DNA of 64,000 nt from CAZEYT01 sp964516295 (GCA_964516295.1 CAZEYT010000004.1:1-64000), one strand, 5' to 3'. Shown: positions 42,201-51,067, counted from the first letter of the stretch. A program made the numbers and translations. Notes: a model not told the origin generated them from the letters alone.

Positions 42201-44183
42201 ATGCATCCTGTGACCGGGTCAGCATACTACTCTTCCGCAGTAAACGACTTCATTACTGCGCCGCCCGCTTCAGTGCTAGGGTCGATGGCGTCAAATAGTC
42301 AGTTCACTCTGACACTCGAGCAACTGAATGCATGGGAAATTCAGATCGAATTACTGCAAGAAAGCCTGCCCACGGTAAGCGGATCCGTATTTCTCGAATT
42401 TGACGTTCCTCGGATCGGAAGCCGAATTGACGCTGTGCTTGTTACACCTGGAGTGGTTTGTCCGATCGAGTTTAAGGTGGGCGAATCGACTCATCATCGT
42501 TCAGCGTTCAACCAAGTGTGGGACTACGCGCTCGATCTCAAGAATTTCCATAAACGGAGCCACTCTGTTCCGATTGTTCCGGTATTGGTTGCTACCGAGT
42601 CTCCCGTGTCGGATTATCTGTTGACAGTACCCCACTCTGACCGCGTTCATCCACCGGTTCAGACGAATAGATGCTCATTTCGTAAGATCTTGAACCTCGT
42701 ATGTGATGAGTATCACGAAGCGGTGATTGATGTAGTTAACTGGGGATTTGCTCCCTATCAGCCAACGCCTACCATCATCGAAGCCGCACAGAGTCTTTAT
42801 TCGCGCCACTCGGTTGAGGCAATTGCAAGACACGACGCTGGTGCTCGCAATCTCAGCATCACGTCAGCGCGTGTTGAGCAGTTGATTGAGTGCGCAGCTT
42901 TGGAGAAGCGAAAGTCGATCATTTTTGTGACCGGCGTTCCTGGAGCAGGAAAAACATTAGTCGGTTTGAACGTCGCTACTCGAAAACGCGAGTCGAGGTC
43001 AACCCACGCAGTTTTCTTGTCGGGAAATGGCCCACTCGTTGAGGTCTTGCGGGAAGCACTCACCCGAGACGAAGTTGAACGTTTGTCTGCGGTAGCCGGC
43101 AGCCCTCGGAAGGGCGCCGTTAGGCAGAAGGTGAAGGCCTTTATCCAGAACGTGCACCACTTTAGAGATGCAGGTCTTCGTAATTTAGATAATCCACCTC
43201 CGGACCATGTCGTTATCTTTGATGAAGCTCAACGCGCATGGGACCAAAAGATGACGGCAAGCTTCATGTCACGAAAGAAAAACCGTCCTGGGTTCGCGCA
43301 ATCTGAACCGGAGTTTCTCATCTCTTACATGGACCGCCATCCAGACTGGGCGGTAATCGTGTGTCTTGTGGGAGGAGGTCAGGAAATTAACCGGGGCGAG
43401 GCGGGCATCTCAGCTTGGTTCGATGCAGTTCGTTGCCAATTTCCCGAGTGGTATGTGTATGTCTCACCGGATTTGACCGACTCTGAATATGCCGCTGGCG
43501 GGGCACTCGAACGAGTACAGGGGGCAGCGCACGTCGAAATGGACGCTGCCCTTCACCTTTCGGTTTCAATGCGGTCATTCCGCGCCGAGAATGTATCGAA
43601 GTTTGTCAAAGCCGTTCTCGATTGCGAGCAGGCTGAAGCGGCCCGGACTCTAGCGCAGCTGGAGGGTCGGTATCCAATCGTTGTAACGCGGGACCTATCC
43701 GCTGCCAAGGAGTGGATACGGTCACAGGCAAGGGGGTCCGAGCGTTACGGGATGGTTGCCTCGTCCTCAGCTCAGCGGTTGAAGCCGCATGCGATTGACG
43801 TTCGGGTGGAGGTAAATCCGATCCACTGGTTCCTGAATGATTCGAGCGACATCCGTTCGAGTTTCTACATGGAAGATGCTGCGACGGAGTTCCAAGTCCA
43901 GGGGCTCGAACTCGACTGGGCTTGCGTAACCTGGGATGCGGATCTGCGTTACGCGGGTAGTTGTTGGCATTGTCACAACTTTCGAGGAAGTAGTTGGCAG
44001 AATGTCCATAAGCCTGATGCCCGAAAATATTTACTTAACGCTTACCGCGTGTTATTAACACGTGCCCGTCAAGGCATGGTGGTTTTTGTTCCATCTGGTG
44101 ACGTGCGGGACCCTACTCGGTCGCCAAATTACTATGACAAAACATACGACTACCTTCGTGAAGTCGGGATTCGATCTATCTAG
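42201..44183 (+). CDS. DUF2075 superfamily NTPase with N-terminal PD-(D/E)XK-like nuclease
   Basis: This protein has 660 residues. Residues about 60-110 (FLEFDVPRIGSRIDAVLV, then CPIEFKVGE) have the D-xn-ExK pattern of a PD-(D/E)XK nuclease. The helicase-like part has FVTGVPGAGKTLVGLNVA (Walker A), VVIFDEAQRAWD (Walker B) and a C-terminal NAYRVLLTRARQGMVVF motif VI, as in DUF2075 proteins. It differs in base composition from its neighbours (near 50% GC, AT-ending codons), which suggests transfer. DUF2075 proteins are frequent in defence islands; a nuclease-helicase acting on foreign DNA is a reasonable inference. Confidence 0.85.
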   Translation: MHPVTGSAYYSSAVNDFITAPPASVLGSMASNSQFTLTLEQLNAWEIQIELLQESLPTVSGSVFLEFDVPRIGSRIDAVLVTPGVVCPIEFKVGESTHHRSAFNQVWDYALDLKNFHKRSHSVPIVPVLVATESPVSDYLLTVPHSDRVHPPVQTNRCSFRKILNLVCDEYHEAVIDVVNWGFAPYQPTPTIIEAAQSLYSRHSVEAIARHDAGARNLSITSARVEQLIECAALEKRKSIIFVTGVPGAGKTLVGLNVATRKRESRSTHAVFLSGNGPLVEVLREALTRDEVERLSAVAGSPRKGAVRQKVKAFIQNVHHFRDAGLRNLDNPPPDHVVIFDEAQRAWDQKMTASFMSRKKNRPGFAQSEPEFLISYMDRHPDWAVIVCLVGGGQEINRGEAGISAWFDAVRCQFPEWYVYVSPDLTDSEYAAGGALERVQGAAHVEMDAALHLSVSMRSFRAENVSKFVKAVLDCEQAEAARTLAQLEGRYPIVVTRDLSAAKEWIRSQARGSERYGMVASSSAQRLKPHAIDVRVEVNPIHWFLNDSSDIRSSFYMEDAATEFQVQGLELDWACVTWDADLRYAGSCWHCHNFRGSSWQNVHKPDARKYLLNAYRVLLTRARQGMVVFVPSGDVRDPTRSPNYYDKTYDYLREVGIRSI

Positions 44184-44235
44184 CTGGGTCCTATACGTTT
44201 TACTACTTTTTACGCCACGAGAGCACTCCGATTCG

Positions 44236-44646
44236 ATGGGAAGGCTTTGCACACGGACGCCGAATATCGGCGCGGACGTGAGCGCACGAACCGCATTTTA
44301 TCAAGAGAGGTTTGATTGGCTGATGTCTCCCTTTCTCGACGTTCCGGAGAGTGACTGGATTGATGCGGATGCTTCGGGTTTTGCGTTCTTCGACCGCTTC
44401 CCGGTTTCACCCGGCCATGTGCTGGTCGTGAGCAGGAGGATTGTGCCGGATTGGTTTCATGCCTCGCCCGAGGAACAATCGGCGTTGATGCAGATGGTGG
44501 GGCGCGTGAGGGAGCGTCTTAATGCGACGCTGCGACCGAGGCCAGACGGCTACAATGTGGGCTTCAACTGTGGCGCAGCTGCCGGGCAGACAGTGACGCA
44601 TTTTCACATCCATGTGATTCCGGAGCAAGGCATTTATCTGGGCTGA
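44236..44646 (+). CDS. HIT family protein
   Basis: This protein has 136 residues. The HIT motif is HFHIHVIPE near the C-terminus, preceded by YNVGFNCGAAAGQTV, with the FFDRFPVSPGHVLVVSRR strand before it. HIT proteins hydrolyse or transfer nucleotidyl groups. In defence contexts this form (SPFLDVPESDWI front) is also found fused to helicases. The start is either ATG 44236 or ATG 44323. Its stop and the HNH start share a base (TGATG), so the two are coupled. Confidence 0.82.
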   Translation: MGRLCTRTPNIGADVSARTAFYQERFDWLMSPFLDVPESDWIDADASGFAFFDRFPVSPGHVLVVSRRIVPDWFHASPEEQSALMQMVGRVRERLNATLRPRPDGYNVGFNCGAAAGQTVTHFHIHVIPEQGIYLG

Positions 44647-45578
44647 TGAGCTACCGTGTTCCGGGACTTTCGGAGATCCTGAGCCGATTTGATGATTTGA
44701 GGCAGGCCCCGACCGGGGACGGAAAGCGGATGCCGCACAAGCCGCTCTTGATTTTGCTGATGCTCGGCCGGGCGCAGAGGGGGCATTTGGAGCCGGTACC
44801 GTTTCCGCTGCTGCGTGAAGAGTTGCAGGATCTGCTCGCGCGTTTCGGACCGCCGACGCCTCCGAATGCGCTCGATCCTTTCTGGCGTTTGCAGAACGAC
44901 GCGGGCAAAGTCTGGGTGGTGCGCGATCTGCGTGGTGGCCGTGTGGCGGATTCGGTTTCCCCGCCGGGCATCCGGCAATTGGAGGATGCCGGGGCGACGG
45001 GGGCGTTCGCTCCGGACCTCTGCGAGGCGTTCCGACTGCATCCGGAATACATCCCGGTTCTTGGAGCAAAGATTCTCGGCGCGAATTTCCCGGAGAGTCT
45101 TCACGAAGATATCATGGCAGCTGTCGGGCTCGATCTGGGACGGGAGGAAATCTCGGAAGCGGAAACCGGCGCGCCGTCGCGCGATTCCGGTTTCCGGTCG
45201 CGGGTTCTCACCGCGTATGAGCACCGCTGCGCGATCACGGGCTGGGACCTTCGGATCGGAAATGTCACGGCGGGCATCGAGGCCGCCCACATTCGCTGGC
45301 ATGTGGCGGGCGGCCCCTCGGAGGAGAGGAACGGATTGGCGCTTAATGCGCTTCATCACAAACTCTTCGACCTCGGAGTTTTCACGTTAAGCCACGACGA
45401 TGAGATCCCGCATGTGCTGGTTTCCAGAAGCGCTTATGGAGGCGAGGCCGTCGTTGAGTTGCTGATGAAGTTTCATCGAAAGCCGATTCGGGCACCACAG
45501 GATCCGGCTTGGCTGCCCGACCGCGAGTTCATCCGATGGCACCATAGGGAAGTCTTTAAAGGCGAGCCGAGGGTGTGA
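44646..45578 (+). CDS. SBD-HNH endonuclease (SprMcrA-like, modified-DNA restriction)
   Basis: This protein has 310 residues. The N-terminal part (RMPHKPLLILLMLGRAQRG) follows the sulfur-binding-domain (SBD) pattern of phosphorothioate-dependent McrA enzymes. The C-terminal HNH nuclease has CAITGWDLRIG, IEAAHIRWH, and NGLALNALHHKLFDLGVFTLS. SprMcrA/ScoMcrA enzymes cut phosphorothioated or 5-methylcytosine DNA, so this is probably a type IV restriction enzyme. It is coupled to the HIT gene. No dnd genes are in the window. Confidence 0.8.
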   Translation: MSYRVPGLSEILSRFDDLRQAPTGDGKRMPHKPLLILLMLGRAQRGHLEPVPFPLLREELQDLLARFGPPTPPNALDPFWRLQNDAGKVWVVRDLRGGRVADSVSPPGIRQLEDAGATGAFAPDLCEAFRLHPEYIPVLGAKILGANFPESLHEDIMAAVGLDLGREEISEAETGAPSRDSGFRSRVLTAYEHRCAITGWDLRIGNVTAGIEAAHIRWHVAGGPSEERNGLALNALHHKLFDLGVFTLSHDDEIPHVLVSRSAYGGEAVVELLMKFHRKPIRAPQDPAWLPDREFIRWHHREVFKGEPRV

Positions 45579-45714
45579 GACGGAGTGCTACCGCCGGTAT
45601 GGAACGCCCAAGAAGACTCAGGAGATTGTCCCGGGATGTCCAACGAATGCTTACGATTACCACGGATTTCGGATTCGAACTGCTTATCTCGGCTTCAATG
45701 GCCCGTCCATTCGC

Positions 45715-46047
45715 TTGATCTTCGTGAGACGTCCGGGGCCGTTTTTGAAGGACGATGAAGTCGCGGCGATTCTTCAGGCGAGCTTCCTTACCGATGAGAA
45801 CCTCCAGCGCATCGTCCGCGCCTGGCGGGACTTAAAAGACGAGCCAGGCTTCACCCGCGTCGTGCCCATGGAGGAAATCCGGGCAAAAGAGGGGAATCTG
45901 AGTATCCCCCTGTTTTTCGGTGGGGAAACGCAGGCGCAAACGGACTCGGCGACCAAATCGGCGATCACGGCGCTGCCGGATGCGCTTACAGAGTGGCTTC
46001 AGAGCAGTCAACAAGTCAGAAAATCCCTCGCGGCCTTGGGAATATGA
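45715..46047 (+). pseudogene. HsdM (N6-adenine methylase) C-terminal remnant
   Basis: About 110 codons, opening with TTG, include LQRIVRAWRDLKDEPGFTRVV, then MEEIRAKEGNLSIPLFFGG. This is the C-terminal end of type I methylase subunits (usual NLxIPxYV motif). The catalytic NPPF domain is missing, so it cannot function. The upstream 136 bp after the HNH gene contain no start or other coding similarity. The remnant belongs with the hsdS remnant at 48051. Confidence 0.7.
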
Positions 46048-46080
46048 ATTGCTTTACCCAAAACCTCCATTCTTATCTTC

Positions 46081-46149
46081 CAGTGAAAATAATGGTTTCA
46101 GTGTAAATTTGGTCGCATTTTCACTGAAATAATGCATTTTCACCAAATA
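46081..46149 (+). promoter_or_regulatory. AbiEi operator-like inverted repeats
   Basis: Interlocked repeats lie before and into the abiEi start region. CAGTGAAAAT (46081-46090) pairs perfectly with ATTTTCACTG (46117-46126), and TTTCAGTG (46096-46103) with CACTGAAA (46122-46129). A near-direct repeat, TTCACTGAAATAATG and TTCACCAAATAATG, spans 46120-46152. AbiEi-type antitoxins are known to bind two upstream inverted repeats and repress their own operon, which this layout matches. Confidence 0.65.
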
Positions 46150-47208
46150 ATGAAGACGCTTGATTCCAGTAAAGGCGCAACTATCCGCCACGAAAGCGAG
46201 CTGGCCCTCCATTTCCGGGAGTTCCTGCCCGAGGACCCTGATTTGCGCTGGCACCTGCCGCCCGGCGGAGACTGGCAGCGCCTCGACCATGTCGAATTGG
46301 AACTGGACAACCAAAGGTTTGCCTTTCGTCCAGTCTATGAACTCAAGCCCAGCCTGCCGTGGCTGGAAAACCTCAGCGGATCTCCCTCCTCTTTGCGCCC
46401 TCTAATTGTCGCTCCCGAGTTGTCCTCGCGTATCGTGGCGGTGTGCAAGGAACATGGCATTGCTGCTATCGACCTCAATGGTTGCTGTTGGCTTCGCGCT
46501 CCCGGTCTGCTGGTGGACCGCCGTCCGCTGCCGGGCCGCTCATTCAGCTACGAGCTGGAGCCGCGAAACATCTTCGTCGGCAAAAGCGCCCGCATCGTCC
46601 GTTGCCTGCTCACGGATCGCGAGCGCAAATGGACACAGGGGGAGATCGTTCCACGAACGCAGGCCAGCTCTGGCCTCGTCTCGCGCATCGTCCAGCACCT
46701 CATCAGCCAGGGATTCGCGGAAAAGACCAGTGCCCGTGAGTTCCGTCTGCGCGACTGGCACGGATTGCTCGATGAGTGGGTGGAGTCGGACCGTTTCGCT
46801 AAACGCACCCGCACCACGGTTTACGCCGGCTTCTTTGGCCCGCCGCAGGAGATTGCGCAACGCCTCCAGCAATGGGCTGCCGCAGAAAAGGTTTCGCTTG
46901 CCTTCACGCAATGGACTGCTGCTTGGGCGCGGCATCCCTACGCAGAGCCCGCTGTCTGCTCCGCTTATGTCGAACGCCTTCTTGACGCAGCCACACTGGA
47001 GCAGCTTGAACTCCGCCCGGTCACCGAAGGTGGGAAGCTCTGGCTCCATGTGCCGGATGACGAGGGCATCCTGACCGAGACGCAGACGCGCAGTGGCCTT
47101 ACCCTCGTCACTGACGCCCAAATCTACCTCGACCTCAAACGCACCGGACTCCGCGGACCGGAGGCCGCCGCAGCACTCCGGGAATGGGAAGGTTTCTGTC
47201 GCCCATGA
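46150..47208 (+). CDS. AbiEi-type antitoxin (type IV TA)
   Basis: This protein has 352 residues. Its N-terminal winged-helix and middle domain (FLPEDPDLRWHLPPGG) and C-terminal region (LVTDAQIYLDLKRTGLRGPEAAAALRE) agree with AbiEi family antitoxins, which repress the operon and neutralise the AbiEii nucleotidyltransferase. The frame appears intact. An ATG at 46132 is possible, but the repeats at 46120-46149 favour the one at 46150. It overlaps the AbiEii-like pseudogene by 4 bp. Confidence 0.82.
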   Translation: MKTLDSSKGATIRHESELALHFREFLPEDPDLRWHLPPGGDWQRLDHVELELDNQRFAFRPVYELKPSLPWLENLSGSPSSLRPLIVAPELSSRIVAVCKEHGIAAIDLNGCCWLRAPGLLVDRRPLPGRSFSYELEPRNIFVGKSARIVRCLLTDRERKWTQGEIVPRTQASSGLVSRIVQHLISQGFAEKTSAREFRLRDWHGLLDEWVESDRFAKRTRTTVYAGFFGPPQEIAQRLQQWAAAEKVSLAFTQWTAAWARHPYAEPAVCSAYVERLLDAATLEQLELRPVTEGGKLWLHVPDDEGILTETQTRSGLTLVTDAQIYLDLKRTGLRGPEAAAALREWEGFCRP

Positions 47209-48054
47209 AATACGAGACCTACAGTGAATACGATCCGCATCACACCGCCCTCGCTGAGAGCGCTTTTCTAACGCTATGGTCCACACACTCGGCTCATGGC
47301 ATGACGATCTCGTGCTCGTGGGTGGCCTCGTCCCCAAATACCTTTGTGGCGACCTGACCCAAAACCGCAGCCTGCCGCGCCCGGCCACGCTTGATGTCGA
47401 TCTCGGCATCGCTCTTGCCGCGGACTCCGGGCAATACGGAAGCCTTTTTTGGGAACTGGCGGGCCAGGGCTTCAAGAAAAGTGAAAAACACCCGGCACGG
47501 CTGGAAAAGACCATCGGGGATTTTCCCATCTACGTGGACTTCCTCGTCGAGCACCCACCGCGCACCAGTGGTTCGGCGCAGGTAGAGGACATAACAGCCA
47601 GCATCATGCCCGGCGTGGACCGCGCACTGGCCACGGCCCGATCCATCAAAGTAACGGGAGTGGACCTCCACGGAGCGGATCAAAAGCTCGTGGCCCGCGT
47701 CTGCGAAGTCGGCCCCTTCCTCGGCTCAAGCTCCGCGCCTTCTGCGACCGTCAGCAGCCCAAGGACGCCTTCGACATCCTCTACACCCTGCGTCACTACG
47801 ACGGCGGGAGCGCCGCTGCCTTTGCCGCCTTTGCCGGGGAAGTCCGTGTGGGCAATCCCGCCCGCACCGATGCCGTGCGCACGCTGAAGGAGCACTTCCA
47901 AACGGAAACCTCACCCGCTCCGGTGAAGGCGAGTCACTTCGTTTTCGGTCAAGCGGCCCCCGGCGAGTCGGATGACATGCGGTTCCTTCGCACCACGCTT
48001 CGTCAGGACATGGTGGCCGCCGCCGCCCAACTGCTCAAAGCCGCCACCACATGA
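47205..48054 (+). pseudogene. AbiEii-like nucleotidyltransferase toxin, two frameshifts
   Basis: The ATG overlaps the abiEi stop. The frame from 47205 (MKYETYSEYDPHHTALAESAF) breaks near 47283-47290 in a CACACAC stretch. The next frame, to about 47720, gives DDLVLVGGLVPKYLCGDL and LDVDLGIAL, the nucleotidyltransferase GG...DxD core. A second shift near 47725 restores LKLRAFCDRQQPKDAFDILYTL and continues to TGA at 48054. Both shifts are in the same direction. Unless these are read errors, the toxin is dead while the antitoxin remains. Confidence 0.75.
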
Positions 48055-48230
48055 CCGCCACTCTCCCATCACTCGCCAAACTGAAGCCCAACCCAGACTG
48101 GGCCTCGCTCCCGCTTTTCGACCGCACGGGGTGGAAGCGTGTGCGGTTTGGGGATGTGGTGGAGAACTGCGCGGAGACCTGCAATCCGGAGGAGGCGGGG
48201 TTGGAACAGTTTGTGGCGATGGAGCATATC
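48051..48230 (+). pseudogene. HsdS N-terminal remnant
   Basis: The ATG overlaps the AbiEii stop (ATGA). About 60 residues (LFDRTGWKRVRFGDVVENC followed by PEEAGLEQFVAMEHI) are a typical HsdS first target-recognition-domain start. After 48230 the similarity ends and the frame runs into unrelated sequence. It belongs with the hsdM remnant at 45715; the abiE genes lie between the two. Confidence 0.7.
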
Positions 48231-48289
48231 TTTTCCACAGTTCTGGACACGGCAACTGGAACAGAGACCTCAAAAAAGCAGGCCCTTCC

Positions 48290-48412
48290 ACACGGTCGAA
48301 GTCATCGGTCTGTGCAAAATGCGGAATCGCGCTTTCAACGAAGGAGATCAACTATTGCCGCTTCAATTTCGCCAGAATGGGCCGTCGCTATCTTTGTCGG
48401 AAGTGCCAATAG
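48290..48412 (+). pseudogene. Cys4 zinc-finger C-terminal fragment
   Basis: In another frame from the hsdS remnant, about 40 codons read TRSKSSVCAKCGIALSTKEI followed by NYCRFNFARMGRRYLCRKCQ and a stop. The CxxC...C...CxxC spacing suggests a zinc finger at the end of a nuclease-like protein. I do not recognise the parent family. No start is visible, so this is a 3' fragment joined by deletion. Confidence 0.45.
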
Positions 48413-48497
48413 GTCCCGGACAGAATAGACGCGGGGGGAAGTGCGTCGGAATTTCGCATTCCAAATTTCGAATTTCGCATTGTCTTCCGAAGCCGAG

Positions 48498-48527
48498 CTC
48501 TGTGCTCTCCGTGCCTCTGTGTTCAGA
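48498..48527. repeat. CTCTGTG-type dispersed repeat, second copy
   Basis: CTCTGTGCTCTCCGTGCCTC continuing TGTGTTCAGAA repeats the unit seen at 40107-40138 in inverse orientation. It lies between the degenerate type I locus and katG. The stretch before it, TTTCGCATTCCAAATTTCG, also echoes words near 41170-41190. No gene is seen in 48427-48658. Confidence 0.55.
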
Positions 48528-48658
48528 ATTTTCCTTCGACCGCTGTCTCTGTCGCGGAACCGCCGAGATTTCACTTGCGAACGCCTCCGGCGAATCCGAT
48601 ACATCCCCGATAGATCTTTGCGCCACTCGCCTGATCTGACTCTCATCCCCTTCCTTCC

Positions 48659-50833
48659 ATGTCCACCGAAGCCAAGTGCCCTTTCAACCACGGAGCCTCC
48701 ACCGCCACTACCAACCGCGATTGGTGGCCCAATCAGCTCAAACTCGAACTCCTCAACCAGCACTCGCAAAAGTCCGACCCGATGGACCCGCGGTTCGACT
48801 ACGCCAAGGAATTTTCGTCCCTCGACTATGACGCCCTGAAGAAAGATCTCGCGGCGCTCATGACCGATTCGCAGGACTGGTGGCCGGCCGACTTCGGGCA
48901 TTATGGCCCGTTTTTCATCCGCATGGCGTGGCACAGTGCCGGCACATATCGCACCGGCGATGGCCGCGGCGGTGGCGGTCGTGGTCAACAACGCTTCGCC
49001 CCGCTCAACAGCTGGCCGGACAACGTCAATCTGGACAAGGCCCGACGTCTCCTCTGGCCGATCAAAAAGAAATACGGCCGCAAGATTTCCTGGGCCGACC
49101 TGATGCTCCTGACGGGCAATGTCGCGCTCGAGACAATGGGCTTCAAAACCTTTGGGTTCGCCGGTGGACGGGCGGACACTTGGGAGCCGGATCTCGACGT
49201 TTTTTGGGGACGGGAAAAGACATGGCTCGGCGACGAACGCTACACCGGCGACCGGAACCTCGAAGACCCGCTCGCCGCGGTGCAGATGGGACTGATTTAC
49301 GTCAACCCGGAGGGCCCGAACGGCAATCCCGATCCAATCGCGGCGGCCCGGGACATCCGTGAGACCTTCGCCCGCATGGCCATGAACGACGAGGAAACGG
49401 TGGCCCTCATCGCCGGCGGACATACCTTTGGCAAAACTCACGGCGCGGGACCGGCCACGCATGTCGGCCCCGACCCGGAGTCCGCCCCGCTCGAAGAGCA
49501 GGGCCTCGGCTGGAAGAGCACCTATCGCTCGGGCAAAGGCGCCGACACCATCACCAGCGGCCTGGAAGTCACCTGGACGCAAGCCCCGACCCGGTGGAGC
49601 AATCTCTACTTTGAGAACCTCTTCAAATACGAATGGGAACTCACCAAGAGCCCGGCCGGGGCGCATCAGTGGGTCGCCAAGGATGCCGCCTCCGACGTCC
49701 CGGATGCCCATGACGCCTCGAAATCGCACCGCCCGACCATGCTCACGACCGATCTGTCGCTTCGCTTCGATCCGGTCTATGAAAAAATCTCCCGCCGGTT
49801 TTTGGAAAACCCGGAGGCCTTTGCCGACGCCTTCGCCCGGGCTTGGTTCAAGCTGACCCACCGCGACATGGGACCGCGCTCCCGCTATCTCGGGCCCGAA
49901 GTTCCGGCCGAAGTTCTGATCTGGCAGGACCCCGTCCCCGCCGTGGATCATCCCCTCGTTGACGAAACCGCCATCGCCACATTGAAGGCCGAACTTCTCG
50001 CCTCCGGCCTCACGGTTTCCGAACTCGTCTCCACCGCGTGGGCTTCCGCCTCGACCTTCCGCGGATCCGACAAGCGCGGTGGAGCCAATGGTGCCCGCAT
50101 CCGCCTCGCCCCTCAGAAATTCTGGGCGGTCAACAATCCGTCCCAACTGGGCAGAGTCCTAGCAACCCTCGAGTCCGTGCAGGCGAAGTTCAACGCCGCG
50201 CAGAACGACGGCAAACGGATTTCCCTCGCCGACCTCATCGTCCTCGGCGGCTGCGCGGGAATCGAGCACGCGGCCAAAAATGCGGGACGCACGGTGTCGG
50301 TTCCGTTTATCCCGGGCCGCACGGATGCCACGCCGGAGCAAACCGACGTCGCGTCGTTCGCCGTTCTTGAGCCCATTGCGGACGGATTCCGCAACTACCT
50401 CAAGACGCGCTACACCTACCCTGCGGAGCAACTTCTGGTCGACAAGGCCCAGCTGCTGACCCTCACGGCTCCCGAAATGACGGTTCTTCTCGGAGGTCTC
50501 CGCGTTCTCGGAGCCAATTTCGACGGTTCATCCCATGGCGTATTCACCACCCGCCCGGGCGCCCTCACCCAGGACTTCTTCGTCCACCTGCTCGACACGG
50601 ACACGGAGTGGAAACCCACCTCGCCCGAAGCCGACACCTTTGATGGCTACGACACAAAGTCCGGCGCGATCAAATGGAAAGCCACCCGTGTGGACCTCGT
50701 CTTCGGCTCCAACTCCATCCTCCGTGCGCTCTCGGAGGTTTATGCGAGCGCCGACGCCGAAGAGAAATTCCTCCATGACTTTGTCGCCGCGTGGACCAAG
50801 GTCATGAATCTCGACCGCTTCGAACTGGAATAG
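48659..50833 (+). CDS. katG: Catalase-peroxidase
   Basis: This heme enzyme of 724 residues detoxifies hydrogen peroxide. The distal pocket is RMAWHSAGTYR. The proximal His is in LIAGGHTFGKTHG. The Trp-Tyr-Met crosslink partners are in the AWH and LIYVNPEG stretches and in a downstream Met region. The duplicated C-terminal peroxidase-like half is present. No signal peptide is seen, so it is cytoplasmic. A perfect 9-bp hairpin follows the stop. Confidence 0.97.
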   Translation: MSTEAKCPFNHGASTATTNRDWWPNQLKLELLNQHSQKSDPMDPRFDYAKEFSSLDYDALKKDLAALMTDSQDWWPADFGHYGPFFIRMAWHSAGTYRTGDGRGGGGRGQQRFAPLNSWPDNVNLDKARRLLWPIKKKYGRKISWADLMLLTGNVALETMGFKTFGFAGGRADTWEPDLDVFWGREKTWLGDERYTGDRNLEDPLAAVQMGLIYVNPEGPNGNPDPIAAARDIRETFARMAMNDEETVALIAGGHTFGKTHGAGPATHVGPDPESAPLEEQGLGWKSTYRSGKGADTITSGLEVTWTQAPTRWSNLYFENLFKYEWELTKSPAGAHQWVAKDAASDVPDAHDASKSHRPTMLTTDLSLRFDPVYEKISRRFLENPEAFADAFARAWFKLTHRDMGPRSRYLGPEVPAEVLIWQDPVPAVDHPLVDETAIATLKAELLASGLTVSELVSTAWASASTFRGSDKRGGANGARIRLAPQKFWAVNNPSQLGRVLATLESVQAKFNAAQNDGKRISLADLIVLGGCAGIEHAAKNAGRTVSVPFIPGRTDATPEQTDVASFAVLEPIADGFRNYLKTRYTYPAEQLLVDKAQLLTLTAPEMTVLLGGLRVLGANFDGSSHGVFTTRPGALTQDFFVHLLDTDTEWKPTSPEADTFDGYDTKSGAIKWKATRVDLVFGSNSILRALSEVYASADAEEKFLHDFVAAWTKVMNLDRFELE

Positions 50834-50845
50834 CCGTCCCAACCC

Positions 50846-50867
50846 GGCGGCGTCAGCCGACGCCGCC
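50846..50867 (+). terminator. GC hairpin after katG
   Basis: A perfect 9-bp stem GGCGGCGTC-AGCC-GACGCCGCC lies 13 bp after the katG stop. No T-run follows, so it may stabilise the mRNA end or act as a weak terminator. The rest of the stretch to 51067 holds no recognisable gene. Confidence 0.5.
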
Positions 50868-51067
50868 TGAATGGGAGAAATGGCTTGGAAGGAACAATCC
50901 CAAGCCAGTCCGGAAGAAGCGTCGTGCCTTAAAGGACGCGCTTACCGTCTCGAAACCGGGTGCGTTCTTTTTTTCGTGAGGTGACGCGAGAATGGACTTG
51001 CTTGGGAGCGCCTGGCCTGCTGTTTGGAAGCTTGCTGGCCACGAGCCGACTTTACTGAAATTCGAGC

